Below are positions 44,995 through 54,266 of a stretch of 64,000 bases of DNA, piece by piece. The position numbers and the translations under genes were made by a program. A model generated the notes under the pieces. It saw only the letters and a list, made by a program, of their open reading frames with translations, did not search any database and was not told the DNA's origin. Every line of letters starts with the position of its first letter. Position 1 is the first letter of the stretch. The stretch is from Spirochaetes bacterium GWB1_60_80 (GTDB lineage: Bacteria; Spirochaetota; Spirochaetia; Treponematales; UBA12059). The stretch covers positions 1-64,000 of the forward strand of contig MIAR01000053.1 of the NCBI GenBank assembly GCA_001829185.1, in the 5' to 3' direction.

Positions 44995-45987
44995 TCAGTA
45001 ACCGGCCTCCAGGTCGACGCGGTTGACGACAGCCTCGCCACGCAGCCAGGCCCGCAGGTTTTGCGCCGTCTGGCGGATGTTGCCGGCCGCCGCCTCGGCC
45101 GAATGGCCACCGACATGGGGCGACAGCACCACGTTGGGCAAGGCGTCGATCGGCAGGCGGGCCGGGCGGGCCATGGTGCTGCCGGCCGGCGGATAGACGT
45201 ACCAGACATCCAAAGCGGCACCTAGCAGGCTGCCATCGCACAATGACTCGTACAGGGCCGTCTCGTCGACCACGTCGCCGCGGCCGACGTTCACTAGGCA
45301 GGCTCCGGGCGCCAGCGCCAGCTCACGCCGGCCGAGCAGGCCTCGAGTAGCCGGCGTCAGCGGCAAGGTGATAAAAATCAGCTTGGCGTCAACCAAAATA
45401 TCGTCCAGCCGGTCGCTGATCAGATCGAAGCCGGCCGGTGGCGGGGCGTTGGCCTGCCGCCGGAAGCCGGCCACCGGGCAGCCGAAGGCCTTGAGCAAGC
45501 CGGCCAGCGCCTGGCCGACGGCGCCGCAGCCGAGCACGGCGCAGCGCTTGCCCTGCAGCGACTGCCAGTAATCCCGGCGGCCGTGCCCGGCGGCAAAACC
45601 ATGCCATTGCCCGTTACGCAGGTCGTTGTGGTACTCGACAATCCGACCCAGACTAGCCAGGGCCAGCGCCAAAGCCCGTTCGGCCACCGGGAAGGCGTTA
45701 CCGTGGCAGTTGTAGACCTGCACCTGCCGCGAGCGCAGCGCCGCGACCGGCAAATGGTCGACCCCGACGAAGGGCACGAACAGCGCTTGCAGCTTGATGG
45801 CGCGCTCCAGGTCAGCGCTGTCCAACAAGCCGTCCACCAATACGTCAATCCGCCCGATGGCGGCCAGACAGGCGTCCTTACCGACCAGAACCTGGCAGCT
45901 ACCAGGCACGGAGCCGCGCAGGCCGTCGATGGCCTCGGCCCACAAACCGCCGACCGGAACGCTAAAGCCCAGGATTTTCGCCGCCAT
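44995..45987 (-). CDS. D-isomer-specific 2-hydroxyacid dehydrogenase family protein
   Basis: A 330-residue NAD(P)-dependent oxidoreductase. The Rossmann motif VLGCGAVGQALAGLL is near residue 150, the substrate-binding Arg in VNVGRGDVVDE near 230, and the His in SPHVGGHS near 293. The usual acid-rich LDVFExEP segment is LDVWYVYPP here, so the catalytic Glu appears replaced. This may mark a subgroup with different chemistry or an inactive form. The long open frame to 46485 is not coding; a GGGGAGG site sets the ATG at 45987. Substrate unknown. Confidence 0.82.
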   Translation of the reverse strand: MAAKILGFSVPVGGLWAEAIDGLRGSVPGSCQVLVGKDACLAAIGRIDVLVDGLLDSADLERAIKLQALFVPFVGVDHLPVAALRSRQVQVYNCHGNAFPVAERALALALASLGRIVEYHNDLRNGQWHGFAAGHGRRDYWQSLQGKRCAVLGCGAVGQALAGLLKAFGCPVAGFRRQANAPPPAGFDLISDRLDDILVDAKLIFITLPLTPATRGLLGRRELALAPGACLVNVGRGDVVDETALYESLCDGSLLGAALDVWYVYPPAGSTMARPARLPIDALPNVVLSPHVGGHSAEAAAGNIRQTAQNLRAWLRGEAVVNRVDLEAGY

Positions 45988-46067
45988 TACCGCCTCCCCT
46001 GCCAGCATCTTGCAAAAGCGGCCCCTGCGCAAGCCCCGGCTGGCCGGAAATATCGTCAACCCGGCTT

Positions 46068-46112
46068 TTTCTGGCAAGCAATAAGCCAGAAATTCCGATA
46101 TACTAGAGAGTA
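46068..46112 (+). promoter_or_regulatory. Promoter region of the ankyrin gene with two inverted repeats
   Basis: An 8-bp perfect inverted repeat TTTCTGGC-N9-GCCAGAAA (46068-46092) lies just before a TATACT box (46099-46104). A second palindrome ATACT-AGAG-AGTAT (46100-46113) overlaps that box. Together they look like operator sites for an unknown regulator; the 5' leader is about 100 bases. Nothing else is seen in the 220-bp gap 45988-46207. Confidence 0.45.
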
Positions 46113-46207
46113 TAGTGCTAGGCAACGCGGTAACTGGATGGATGGTCGACCCGCATTCTGTCACCGAAGGCCAGAGCGCACCTTTATGGTAGTACGAGGA
46201 AGGCATC

Positions 46208-49078
46208 ATGAAACAGACGGCAACCCAACCTACATTCACCACCCTGAAACGGACTTGGTTAACCCTGGCGCTCAGTCTGTTGGCGGCGACCCTAACGGCC
46301 TGCATCACCCCGCCCACGCCCGACCCGCTACCACCGGATACCACAACGCCGGAAAACAGTAGCGGCAACCAGACAGGCAGCGCTGAACCGGACATCAACG
46401 ACCTTATCCGGCGCAATGACACTGCCGGCTTACAAGCCTTATTCCGGGGTCGCGACCTAGTGAACACCGCCGGCGTGGACGGCAATTATCCGCTGCACAG
46501 CGCGGTCTTGCAAGGCTCAGCCCAGACGGTGGAATTATTGCTGGTGATGGGCGCCCAACCCGACCCGCTGGACGCCGTCGGCCGGACGCCGCTGCGCCTG
46601 GCCCTCGACAAATCCGATGTCGCCATCAGCAGCCTGCTAGCCAGGCGTCAGGTTAGCCTATTCGTCCCGGATTCCAGCGGCGTTACTCCCCTGGATATCG
46701 CCATCGCCCGCAACCTGTCAGCCAATATCCTGCTAGCACAGAACATCAACACTGTCAACGCCGCCGGCCAGAGCGTGCTCCACGTCGCCGTCGAGCGCAT
46801 GTCGCTGTCCACCGTCCGCGTCGTTCTCGGCCTGCAACCCAGCCTGAACGCCCTGGACGCCGAAGGCAAGACCGCCCTCGACACGGCCTTCCTGTACCCC
46901 AACAACCCGGCCAGCGCGGCCATCGCCGAACAGCTGGTGCTCCAGAACGCCAGTTCAAGCTTCGATGATTTCACCTATTTCATCCGGGCAGTGCGCGATA
47001 CCAACCACGCCCGCGTTCGCTTCACCGACGGCGCCAGCGTGCTGCACGAGGCCGTTCGCTTTGACCACCGCGGCTATCTGCAGTTCTTCCTGGACCGGGC
47101 CGTGCCGGTCGACACGCGCGATGCCGGCGGCGGCACCGCCTTGCACACCGCCATGCGCCTCGGCCAGCTCGAGGCCGCCGCCATCCTGGTAGCCGCCCAC
47201 GCCGACGCCAACGCCCTGGACTCCAACGGCAACGCGCCGCTGCACCTGGCTCTAGCCTCCCCAGCGGCCGAACAGGCCGCCCGACTGCTCATCGCCGCCG
47301 GCGCCGATCCGTCCATCAAAGACCGTGGCGGCAATACCGCTCCGCACCTGGCCGTCCAACGCGGCTACGCGCCGGAACTACTTCAGCTTTTCCTGGACCA
47401 CGCCGTGCCGGTGGACAGCACCAACGCCGAGGGCGATAGCGCCTTGCTGCTGGCGGTTCGCAATAACCGCGCCAACCTGGTGGAACCGCTCATTCGGGCC
47501 GGGGCCAGCGTCTTCCTCAAAAACAGCCGCGGCCAGAGCGCGCTCGGACTGGCCTTTACCGCCGGCGCCGACAACCTGCGAATTCTAATGACTCACGCCA
47601 ACCGGGAAGCCCGCGACGAGCGTGGCGACACGCCGTACCACTTTGCCATGAACATCGAAGCCCGACCGGAAAGCATCCTGCTGCTGGCCGAATTGGGCTT
47701 TAACCCGTCCATCCGCAACAACGACGGCGACACGGCCCTCCACCTGGCCACCCGCTACAACCAGCGCGCTCAGGGCGAAGCCTTGCTTCAGGTCCACGCC
47801 GACCCCTTCGTGCTCAACACGGCCAGCGCCTCGCCCCTGGCCCTGGCCCTCAACCGGACGCCGCCGCTGGCTTGGTTCTTCACCCCCACCATCATGACGC
47901 TGGCTGACAGCGCCGGCAACGGCCCACTGCACTACGCCGCACTGGCCGGCCTGCCGGACGGCATCGGCTTTCTGGTGGGCATGGGCGCGGTGGTCGACGC
48001 CAAGAACAACGATGGCCGCACGCCGCTGATGACCGCCCTACGCAACGACTCGGTCGCCGCCGTTCGGGCCTTGATGGCGCTGGGCGCTAGCGTTACCAGC
48101 CGCGACGCCTCCGGCTCCACGCCACTGCACTTGGCGGTCCACTGGGCGGCCATGCAGAGCCTGCGCACCCTGTTGGAGATATCCGGCACCGCCAATCCAC
48201 GCGACTTCACCGGCAAGACGCCGTTGCGCGACGCCATCGACCGCTCCGACCTGGCTATGGTTACCGTGCTCTTGGACAATCAGGCTGACATTTTTGCCCG
48301 CGACGTCAACGGGGAAACCGCCCTGCATGCCGCCGCCCGCAATGCCGATGCCCGCCTGCTAGCCAAGCTACTGGAAACGGTGGAATTACCCGACGTCCGT
48401 GATGACGCCGGCGTGACGCCGCTCTTGCGCGCCGCCTACAGCGAGAATAGCCGGGCCGCCGCCTTGCTAGTCGCCAAAGGCGGCTCCATCCACGCCCGCG
48501 ACGCCGCCGGGGAAAGCCCGCTCAGCTTTGCCATCAAACGCAGCGATACCCTACTGCAGGCCTTACTGACACCCCACAGCATTGCCCGTGCCGACAGCAG
48601 CGGCCATTCCGTACTGCGCGTCGCCATCGACCTGCGGGCCGGCCTGGGTATTATCGAGCTGCTGCTGGCCAAAGGCGCGCCACTCGACGACCGCGATGCC
48701 CAGGGCATCTCGCCGCTACACGTCGCCGTCATCACCGCCAACTGGCCGCTGGTCAGCCTGCTGGCAGCCGCCGGCGCCGACCCCTTCATGCGCGACGTCC
48801 AGGGCCGCAGCCCGGCCAGCATCGCCCTGACCGGCGGCGCCAACGCCATCACTAACCTGTTCGGCAAGACCCCGGACATCCACGATCCGCAGGGCGACAC
48901 CGCCCTGCACTACGCCGCCGCCACCGGCCTGGACCGGGCCGCCGCCACGCTGCTGGAACTGGGCGCCAACCCCTTACTGGTCAACGTGGCCGGCGAAACC
49001 GCCTACGCCGTGGCCCGCCGCCGTGGTCACCAAACCCTGGTCGACCTGCTGGCGCCGTTTAACCCGCCAAGCGAGTAA
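46208..49078 (+). CDS. Very long ankyrin-repeat lipoprotein
   Basis: A 956-residue lipoprotein. The signal peptide ends LLAATLTACITPP with the lipidated Cys about residue 36. A Pro/Thr-rich linker of 35 residues follows. The rest, from about 75 to the end, is ankyrin repeats of about 33 residues (roughly two dozen), many with the standard G-x-TPLHxA pattern (GGTALHTAMRLGQLEAAAILVAAHA, GRTPLMTALRNDSVAAV). Some early repeats are degenerate. Ankyrins bind proteins, so a large outer-leaflet or periplasmic interaction surface is likely. AGGAAGG gives the start. It ends at a strong bidirectional terminator shared with secF. Confidence 0.9.
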   Translation: MKQTATQPTFTTLKRTWLTLALSLLAATLTACITPPTPDPLPPDTTTPENSSGNQTGSAEPDINDLIRRNDTAGLQALFRGRDLVNTAGVDGNYPLHSAVLQGSAQTVELLLVMGAQPDPLDAVGRTPLRLALDKSDVAISSLLARRQVSLFVPDSSGVTPLDIAIARNLSANILLAQNINTVNAAGQSVLHVAVERMSLSTVRVVLGLQPSLNALDAEGKTALDTAFLYPNNPASAAIAEQLVLQNASSSFDDFTYFIRAVRDTNHARVRFTDGASVLHEAVRFDHRGYLQFFLDRAVPVDTRDAGGGTALHTAMRLGQLEAAAILVAAHADANALDSNGNAPLHLALASPAAEQAARLLIAAGADPSIKDRGGNTAPHLAVQRGYAPELLQLFLDHAVPVDSTNAEGDSALLLAVRNNRANLVEPLIRAGASVFLKNSRGQSALGLAFTAGADNLRILMTHANREARDERGDTPYHFAMNIEARPESILLLAELGFNPSIRNNDGDTALHLATRYNQRAQGEALLQVHADPFVLNTASASPLALALNRTPPLAWFFTPTIMTLADSAGNGPLHYAALAGLPDGIGFLVGMGAVVDAKNNDGRTPLMTALRNDSVAAVRALMALGASVTSRDASGSTPLHLAVHWAAMQSLRTLLEISGTANPRDFTGKTPLRDAIDRSDLAMVTVLLDNQADIFARDVNGETALHAAARNADARLLAKLLETVELPDVRDDAGVTPLLRAAYSENSRAAALLVAKGGSIHARDAAGESPLSFAIKRSDTLLQALLTPHSIARADSSGHSVLRVAIDLRAGLGIIELLLAKGAPLDDRDAQGISPLHVAVITANWPLVSLLAAAGADPFMRDVQGRSPASIALTGGANAITNLFGKTPDIHDPQGDTALHYAAATGLDRAAATLLELGANPLLVNVAGETAYAVARRRGHQTLVDLLAPFNPPSE

Positions 49079-49103
49079 GCCCCCCCACTCGGCCGCTGCC
49101 CCC

Positions 49104-49142
49104 AAAAAAGCCCCGCTCACCGATTGGTGGCGGGGCTTTTTT
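49104..49142. terminator. Bidirectional intrinsic terminator
   Basis: Stem GCCCCGC/GCGGGGC with six A before and six T after lies between the convergent ankyrin and secF genes. Confidence 0.92.
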
Positions 49143-49191
49143 GGCCGAACGAACCCTTGTCGGTTGTCGGACAGGGCTATCGGCTACCTGC

Positions 49192-50439
49192 TCAGTTGGT
49201 CGCCTTGACGATCTGACCCGGCTTGCCCGCGGCTTCGAGCCTAGCAATCCGCTTGCCCTTGACATGGTCCCAGAAGCGCACGAAGGCGGAAGCGATGAAA
49301 ACCGAGGAGTAGGTACCGGCGACGATACCGACGATCAGGGCCAGCGCGAAGTCCTTGACACTGCCTTTGGTGAAGAAGAACAGGGCGAACACCGCCAACA
49401 AGGTGGTGCCCGAGGTGATAAAAGTACGCCCCAGGGTCTCGTTGACCGAGCGGTCGAGGATGGTGGGCGTGCTGTCAGTCGGAGCCAGCTTCTTGTCCTC
49501 GCGGACGCGGTCAAAAATGATGATGGTATCGTTGATCGAGTAACCGAGGATGGTCAGAATGGCGGCGATGGAAATGGTGTTGAACTCCATGCCGCTCCAG
49601 ATCATGAAGCCCATCATGATGAAGGCGTCGTGCACCAGGGCCAGGACCGCGCCAAGGGCAAACTTCAGCTTGAAGCGGAAGGTGGCGTAGAGCAGGATCA
49701 GGCCCAGGGTCCCGATGACCAGTTTCCAGGAATTGGACATCAGGCTCTGGGAGAAGCTGGCGCCGACATAGTCGGTCTGCATCATCACGAAGTGACCAGC
49801 GCCGAATTCAACCGCCAAAAGCTCGCCGATGGTAGCGTGGACGGTCTCGGCAAAATCGGGATTGCTGCCGTCGTCGCTGATACGGATGACGTACTGCATG
49901 GCATTGGCGTCGCCGAATTCCTTGACGGTCATCTGCGTCAGGCTGGCTAAAGCCTGGCGCACCTTTTCAAGATCGCCGAAGCCTTCATTGATGTCGCGCG
50001 CCGAGCGATGCAGACGACGGGCGGTCTCGCTCAGTACAAACTCACCGGCGTAGGTCGGCACCAGTAACAGGGCTGGCAATTCGGCGGCGCCCGACTCGAT
50101 GGTCAGGCTAATGCCGTCGGCCTCAAGCAGGCTGGCCAGCTGACGCAGGCTGCCCGCCGTGGCCAAGTTATGGCTGACGGTACGGTTTTCCACCTCGGCG
50201 CCAGAGAAAACCACCTGCAGACGGCCATCGCCGATAGTCAGCACCGGCTGCCCGGGGCCGTCGTAGGTGATGCCGGCGGCCGGGAAGGCCAACTGGACAT
50301 ACTGGTTAACGCCGGCCTTGAAGTCGACGCCCATGTTGAAGCCGCGGGTCAGCAAGCCAAGCACCGAAAAGGCGATGAGCACCAGCGAGACGATGGTGGC
50401 TGGCAGGAAAGCTTTATGGAATTTGATATAATGCTTCAT
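49192..50439 (-). CDS. secF: Protein translocase subunit SecF
   Basis: A 415-residue inner-membrane subunit that works with SecD and YajC to drive proton-powered late protein export. It has an N-terminal helix, the conserved MGVDFKAGVNQ motif near residue 36 and a periplasmic domain. A six-helix C-terminal part contains ALVHDAFIMMGF and ILGYSINDTIIIFDRVRE. It is longer than the roughly 300 residues of many SecF proteins because the periplasmic domain (about 60-220) is enlarged. It overlaps secD by 4 bp and ends near the shared terminator. Confidence 0.96.
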   Translation of the reverse strand: MKHYIKFHKAFLPATIVSLVLIAFSVLGLLTRGFNMGVDFKAGVNQYVQLAFPAAGITYDGPGQPVLTIGDGRLQVVFSGAEVENRTVSHNLATAGSLRQLASLLEADGISLTIESGAAELPALLLVPTYAGEFVLSETARRLHRSARDINEGFGDLEKVRQALASLTQMTVKEFGDANAMQYVIRISDDGSNPDFAETVHATIGELLAVEFGAGHFVMMQTDYVGASFSQSLMSNSWKLVIGTLGLILLYATFRFKLKFALGAVLALVHDAFIMMGFMIWSGMEFNTISIAAILTILGYSINDTIIIFDRVREDKKLAPTDSTPTILDRSVNETLGRTFITSGTTLLAVFALFFFTKGSVKDFALALIVGIVAGTYSSVFIASAFVRFWDHVKGKRIARLEAAGKPGQIVKATN

Positions 50440-52163
50440 TTGACCCTCCAGCTGATGGACATGGTCGTGCGCTTGAACACGTCGGTATTGAAATCGAACA
50501 TCAGGCGGGAGACGAACAGGGCGGTGAAGAGCGACGACACGTTACCGATCAGCAAGCTGATGGCGAAACCGCGAATCGGTCCGGTTCCCAGCTGCGACAG
50601 GAAGGCGGCCGCGATGATGGTGGTAATGTTGCCGTCAAAAACCGCCCAGAAGGCCTTGTTGAAGCCGGCTTGAATGGCGGCGCGACGCCCCTTGCCCTGG
50701 CGGAGTTCTTCCTTAATACGCTCGAAGATAATAACGTTGGCGTCCACGGCCATGCCGACCGTCAACACGAAACCGGCGATGGCCGGCAGGGTGAGGGTCA
50801 GGTTGAAGGCCGACAGAATGGACAGCATGAAGAACAGGTTGAGCACCTGGGCCATGGTGGCATTAATGCCGGCACCCTTATAGAACAGCAGCAGGAAGGC
50901 GAAGACCGCCAGCAGGCCGGCCAATACGGCGTTCGTGCCCTGCATGATGGCGTCGCTACCCAATGAGGCGCCGATGGCCTGCTGGCTCTCGACCACCAGC
51001 TCGACCGGCAGGGCGCCGGCGCGCAGCACCAGCGCCAGGTTGGCGGCTTCATCGGCGTCAAAGCCGCTGATTTGCCCGCTCTCGCGGATGGCGCTCTGGA
51101 TGGTGGCGATGGAGCGGATGCGGTCGTCAAGCAGCACGGCCATGGGTTTGTTGAGGTTGGCTGAGGTCAGCTGGTAGAACAACTCGGCGCCCTCGGCATT
51201 GAGGCTGAAGACTACGACCGGCTTACCGTTGAGCGGGTCGGAACTGACCGACGCGGTCTCGATGTAGTTGCCGTCGAGGCCGGGCGCTGCGGTGACCACG
51301 GCGTAACGGCCGGTCCACTCGTCCAGGCCGTAGGTATCCTTGCGGTAGACCTTGCGGGCAACGAAGCCGTCCGGGAGGATGCCAGCCTGGGTGACGGTAT
51401 TGTCGGTGGCGATGCCGTCCGGATTGGTCTGGAGGAACTGCTCCAGGGCGGCGGTGGCTTCCGAGTTCTCGATATGGAAGGCCAGCTTACCCCGCCCCAT
51501 GATGATGGCGTTGATGCGTTCGGGGTCGGCCGCGCCGGGGATCTCGACGTAGATATGCTCAGTCCCTTGGCGGCGGATGACTGGTTCGGTCAGGCCAAAC
51601 TGGTCAATGCGGTTATTCAGCACCTCAAGGGCGCGCACGACGGCGTCGTCGCGTTCTTCGGCGGACAAATCGCGCCCTTGCACCTCGGCCAGGCTGGCCA
51701 GATCAGCGCGGATGACCACCGACATACCGCCGGACAGGTCAAGACCGAGCTGCACGGCATTGGTATGCAGGCTCTTGATGTCCAAGATTTTGCTGCGGTA
51801 ATAGTCCTCAAGTTCGAGGATCAAGTCCGCCCGCGTCCGGTAGATGCGGCGAATAGCCTGGATGTTCCAGGTCTCCGGCCGGTCGAGTTTCGTCTGCCGG
51901 TAGACTGTGGCGGCGCGATCGACCAGATAGTCGAACTGCGCCGGCAGCTCCTCGGTATTCTCGGACAGGGCCAGTTGCTCCAGCACCGCGAAATCGCTGC
52001 GGGCCATGCGCCAGGCGTAGTCACGAATCTGCTCGCGTGAACCGAGCGCCAGGGCCTTGTCTTCCGCCGCGGTCAAGTAGTACCAGCGGATAGAAGGAGA
52101 CAAGAAAGCCACGGCGACGGCGATCACGGCCAGCACAATCAGAAACCTTTTGGTTTTACTCAT
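50436..52163 (-). CDS. secD: Protein translocase subunit SecD
   Basis: A 575-residue partner of SecF. The N-terminal membrane helix is followed by the P1 region with LGLDLSGGMSVVIRADLASL near residue 125 and a periplasmic body carrying GADPER-like EIPGAADPERINAII near 205. The C-terminal six-helix part has GMAVDANVIIFERIKEELRQGK. ATG 52163 is preferred over an open start at 52217. It lies 185 bp after yajC, with a terminator-like hairpin between, and overlaps secF by 4 bp. Confidence 0.95.
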   Translation of the reverse strand: MSKTKRFLIVLAVIAVAVAFLSPSIRWYYLTAAEDKALALGSREQIRDYAWRMARSDFAVLEQLALSENTEELPAQFDYLVDRAATVYRQTKLDRPETWNIQAIRRIYRTRADLILELEDYYRSKILDIKSLHTNAVQLGLDLSGGMSVVIRADLASLAEVQGRDLSAEERDDAVVRALEVLNNRIDQFGLTEPVIRRQGTEHIYVEIPGAADPERINAIIMGRGKLAFHIENSEATAALEQFLQTNPDGIATDNTVTQAGILPDGFVARKVYRKDTYGLDEWTGRYAVVTAAPGLDGNYIETASVSSDPLNGKPVVVFSLNAEGAELFYQLTSANLNKPMAVLLDDRIRSIATIQSAIRESGQISGFDADEAANLALVLRAGALPVELVVESQQAIGASLGSDAIMQGTNAVLAGLLAVFAFLLLFYKGAGINATMAQVLNLFFMLSILSAFNLTLTLPAIAGFVLTVGMAVDANVIIFERIKEELRQGKGRRAAIQAGFNKAFWAVFDGNITTIIAAAFLSQLGTGPIRGFAISLLIGNVSSLFTALFVSRLMFDFNTDVFKRTTMSISWRVK

Positions 52164-52235
52164 GCTTCGACTCCGTATTTTCAGGAGCGGGACCCGAACC
52201 GCCAGCGGTCCGTCCAACCCCTGTTAAAGTGTATG

Positions 52236-52272
52236 AAAAACCACGCGGCCGGGGACAAAGTCCGCCGGCCGC
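52236..52272 (-). terminator. Terminator-like hairpin between yajC and secD
   Basis: On the minus strand a near-perfect stem (CCGGCCGC-type arms at 52245-52252 and 52265-52272, extended by GGAC/GTCC) is followed after four bases by five T (52236-52240). It may lower secDF expression relative to yajC or act as an attenuator. The rest of the 185-bp gap holds no gene. Confidence 0.5.
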
Positions 52273-52348
52273 TTGGCAGAAAAGCGCCGCCGGCACAACA
52301 AGAACCGTTTCCGGCCCTGCCCTGCGGCGGCTACCCTGCCGGCGGTAT

Positions 52349-52708
52349 TTACTTGGTTTCTTCGGTGACGGCGACCGGAGCTTCAGTCGCTTCGCTCTTG
52401 TCCAGAACGGTGGCAATAGCCGACTTGGAGAACTCGAGGCGGGCGGCATCATCGACCTTCAACACCACGCTGCGCTCCTTAACGGCATGGACCATGCCGT
52501 AGATACCGCCGATGGTGATGACGCGATCACCCTTCTTGATCTCGGCGAGCATTTTCTGCAGAGCTTTCTGCTTCTTGTTCTGCGGCCGGATGATCATGAA
52601 GTAGAAAATGGCGAACACGGCGGCGAACATGCCGATGGTCATGAACATGTTGCCCTGCGGGGCAGCGGCGTCCTGGAATAATGCCAAGCCATTCAAGAAA
52701 CTATCCAT
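52349..52708 (-). CDS. yajC: Preprotein translocase subunit YajC
   Basis: A 119-residue single-pass membrane protein that associates with SecDF. The membrane helix FMTIGMFAAVFAIFYFMIIRPQNKKQKALQKM near residues 20-50 carries the family signature, then a KKGDRVITIGGIYGMV SH3-like core. The C-terminus is acidic and Thr/Ala-rich. An AAGGAT site sets the ATG at 52708. The frame is open upstream, but there it is not conserved. In the 270-bp region 52709-52978 a stem with one bulge (around 52772-52797) is seen, otherwise nothing. Confidence 0.93.
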   Translation of the reverse strand: MDSFLNGLALFQDAAAPQGNMFMTIGMFAAVFAIFYFMIIRPQNKKQKALQKMLAEIKKGDRVITIGGIYGMVHAVKERSVVLKVDDAARLEFSKSAIATVLDKSEATEAPVAVTEETK

Positions 52709-52978
52709 TGCGGTTATCCTTGCGAGATGAGATGAGGGTGCGTCCAAAAACGGCGTGTTTTGAGCCGGCACCTGTGCATGTTTGCCCGGCAAACTGCACG
52801 TGGCTTAAGACAAGACCTTGCATAAGGCGGAAACTTGTCGTGCGCATCAAGGTAACACAGAAGCGGCGAACCGTCAAGTTTCCAGCGCATGGTCGCAGGA
52901 TATGGCCCAGCTGGCCCTTATTCGGCTTGCGCATTTCTTTCTTTCAGATAATAATGACCAACAATACCATTATTTAGC

Positions 52979-54246
52979 CGGCAGCCGGTCGGTCTGGCCG
53001 ACGGCCAACTCGGCCTCTTCCTGGGCCGCAGCGCCATGGCCGACCGCACTTGGTTAAACGGCCAGCTGGTTAGTAGCGACGGCAGCTTCCCGCCCCGCTT
53101 GTGGAGCGCCTGGAACGTCTACCGCAATTACGCACTACCCTACAGCCTGTACTTGGTCATCATTTCCCTAGCCATGTAGCGACGCGACGCGCCAGCCTTG
53201 CTGGTCGGCGTGTCGCCGATCTTCCTGACCGCCCTCCTGGACGTCGACCTCCACAATATCCTGCAACTCCATGAGCTGCCCTATTTTACCGGCTACGGCT
53301 TCCCGTTGATGATCCTGGGCCTGCCGTTCGCCCTGGCCACCCGTTTCGCCGCCGCCCGCACCCAGGCGGAGGACCTCAACCCAATCTGGCAGGCCTGGTT
53401 GGGGCACGCACTAGCGAATTATCCGCCGCCAATAGCACCTGCGCACTACCCTGCACCAACTGGAAAAAACCACCACGGTAGCCGAGATCGACATGAAGAT
53501 GGCCGTCTAGCAGGTTGTTGAAAAAGCCGGTTGCTTTCTCAACAACCTTAACAATTCCTCGCATAGCTTGCGCTATGCTGCGTAATTGTACCGGCTTTTG
53601 AAGTGTTGAAAAGCCGCATCCGCGTTTTTCAACACCCTGCTAGGTGCAACACCGTTTCTATCCCAAGCAAGCCCCTAAAACCGCCGCCTGGGAAAGCGCC
53701 TTCCGCTTTGAGCCACTGACTGGCGTTTCCGGCAACGCCTTTGGCGAAGGCAGCGGGCAGAGCCTCAAGGTTATAATGGAAGAAATAAATCGTCGCCTGA
53801 CCGCCAAAAAGGGAGCGGCTGAAAATTACGCCACCGGCCTGGTGTTGCGCCTATCGGACAACGTGGTCAAATATGTCAACGCTGGCCACGCCGACCTGCT
53901 TTTCCGCAGCGCCGAGAACGGCCAGGTACACGTCGTCAACCTGCCGGATGGCCGCGATTTCAAGGGCCGCTTCCTGGGTTTGGCCGAATGGCCCAGCGAC
54001 TATGCGACCCTCAAATTCCGGGTCCGACCGGGCGACATGATCTTGGCCTACACCGACTGCCGGGTGGAGAGCCGCAATCCAGCCGGCGAGGAATTCGGCC
54101 TGGATCGCCTGACCGACGCCTTCGCCCGCTGCCGCGACCAGAACTGCGACGCCGTCCTAGCCTGGGTGCTAGACAAACTAGACGATTTCTGCGCCGGCAC
54201 GCCGCGCCAGGACGACCTGACGGCCATCGTTCTCCCGCGGCGCTGA
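52979..54246 (+). pseudogene. Decayed SpoIIE-type phosphatase, interrupted by a MITE
   Basis: Remnant of a membrane phosphatase. From 52979 one frame reads GQLGLFLGRSAMADRTWLNG then SDGSFPPRLWSAWNVYRNY, the end of a jelly-roll sensor domain. After an in-frame TAG (53177-53179) it continues as membrane helices (ELPYFTGYGFPLMILGLPFALATRF). A frameshift near 53430 leads to HQLEKTTTVAEIDMKMAV. The MITE (53511-53639) follows, and the frame resumes as QHRFYPKQAPKTAAWESAF. The first half of the PP2C domain is deleted after LTGVSGNAF; the rest is kept (YVNAGHADLLF, AYTDCRVESRN) to the stop at 54246. The N-terminus is missing. Several independent lesions make it a dead gene. Confidence 0.88.
53511..53639 (-). 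mobile_element. MITE-like element, complete copy 3
   Basis: The 129 bases are the exact reverse complement of copy 2 at 14254-14382. CTAG flanks both sides (53507-53510 and 53640-53643), a 4-bp target duplication. Removing the element and one CTAG rejoins MKMAV-(TAG)-VQHRF in one frame, matching the AVxVQ pattern of related phosphatases. This shows the true insertion site and that the target codon was already a TAG. Confidence 0.95.
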
Positions 54247-54266
54247 GGTCCAGCGGCGCGGGGCAG

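Noticed and set aside
45988-46485. N-terminal extension of the 2-hydroxyacid dehydrogenase frame up to 46485
   Set aside because: It overlaps the ankyrin promoter and gene start, has no family similarity, and a strong ribosome-binding site sits before the ATG at 45987.
53177-53510. Two in-frame TAG codons in a phosphatase-like frame, possible TAG recoding (pyrrolysine or readthrough)
   Set aside because: The same region also has a frameshift, a mobile-element insertion and a catalytic-domain deletion, so plain gene decay explains it.
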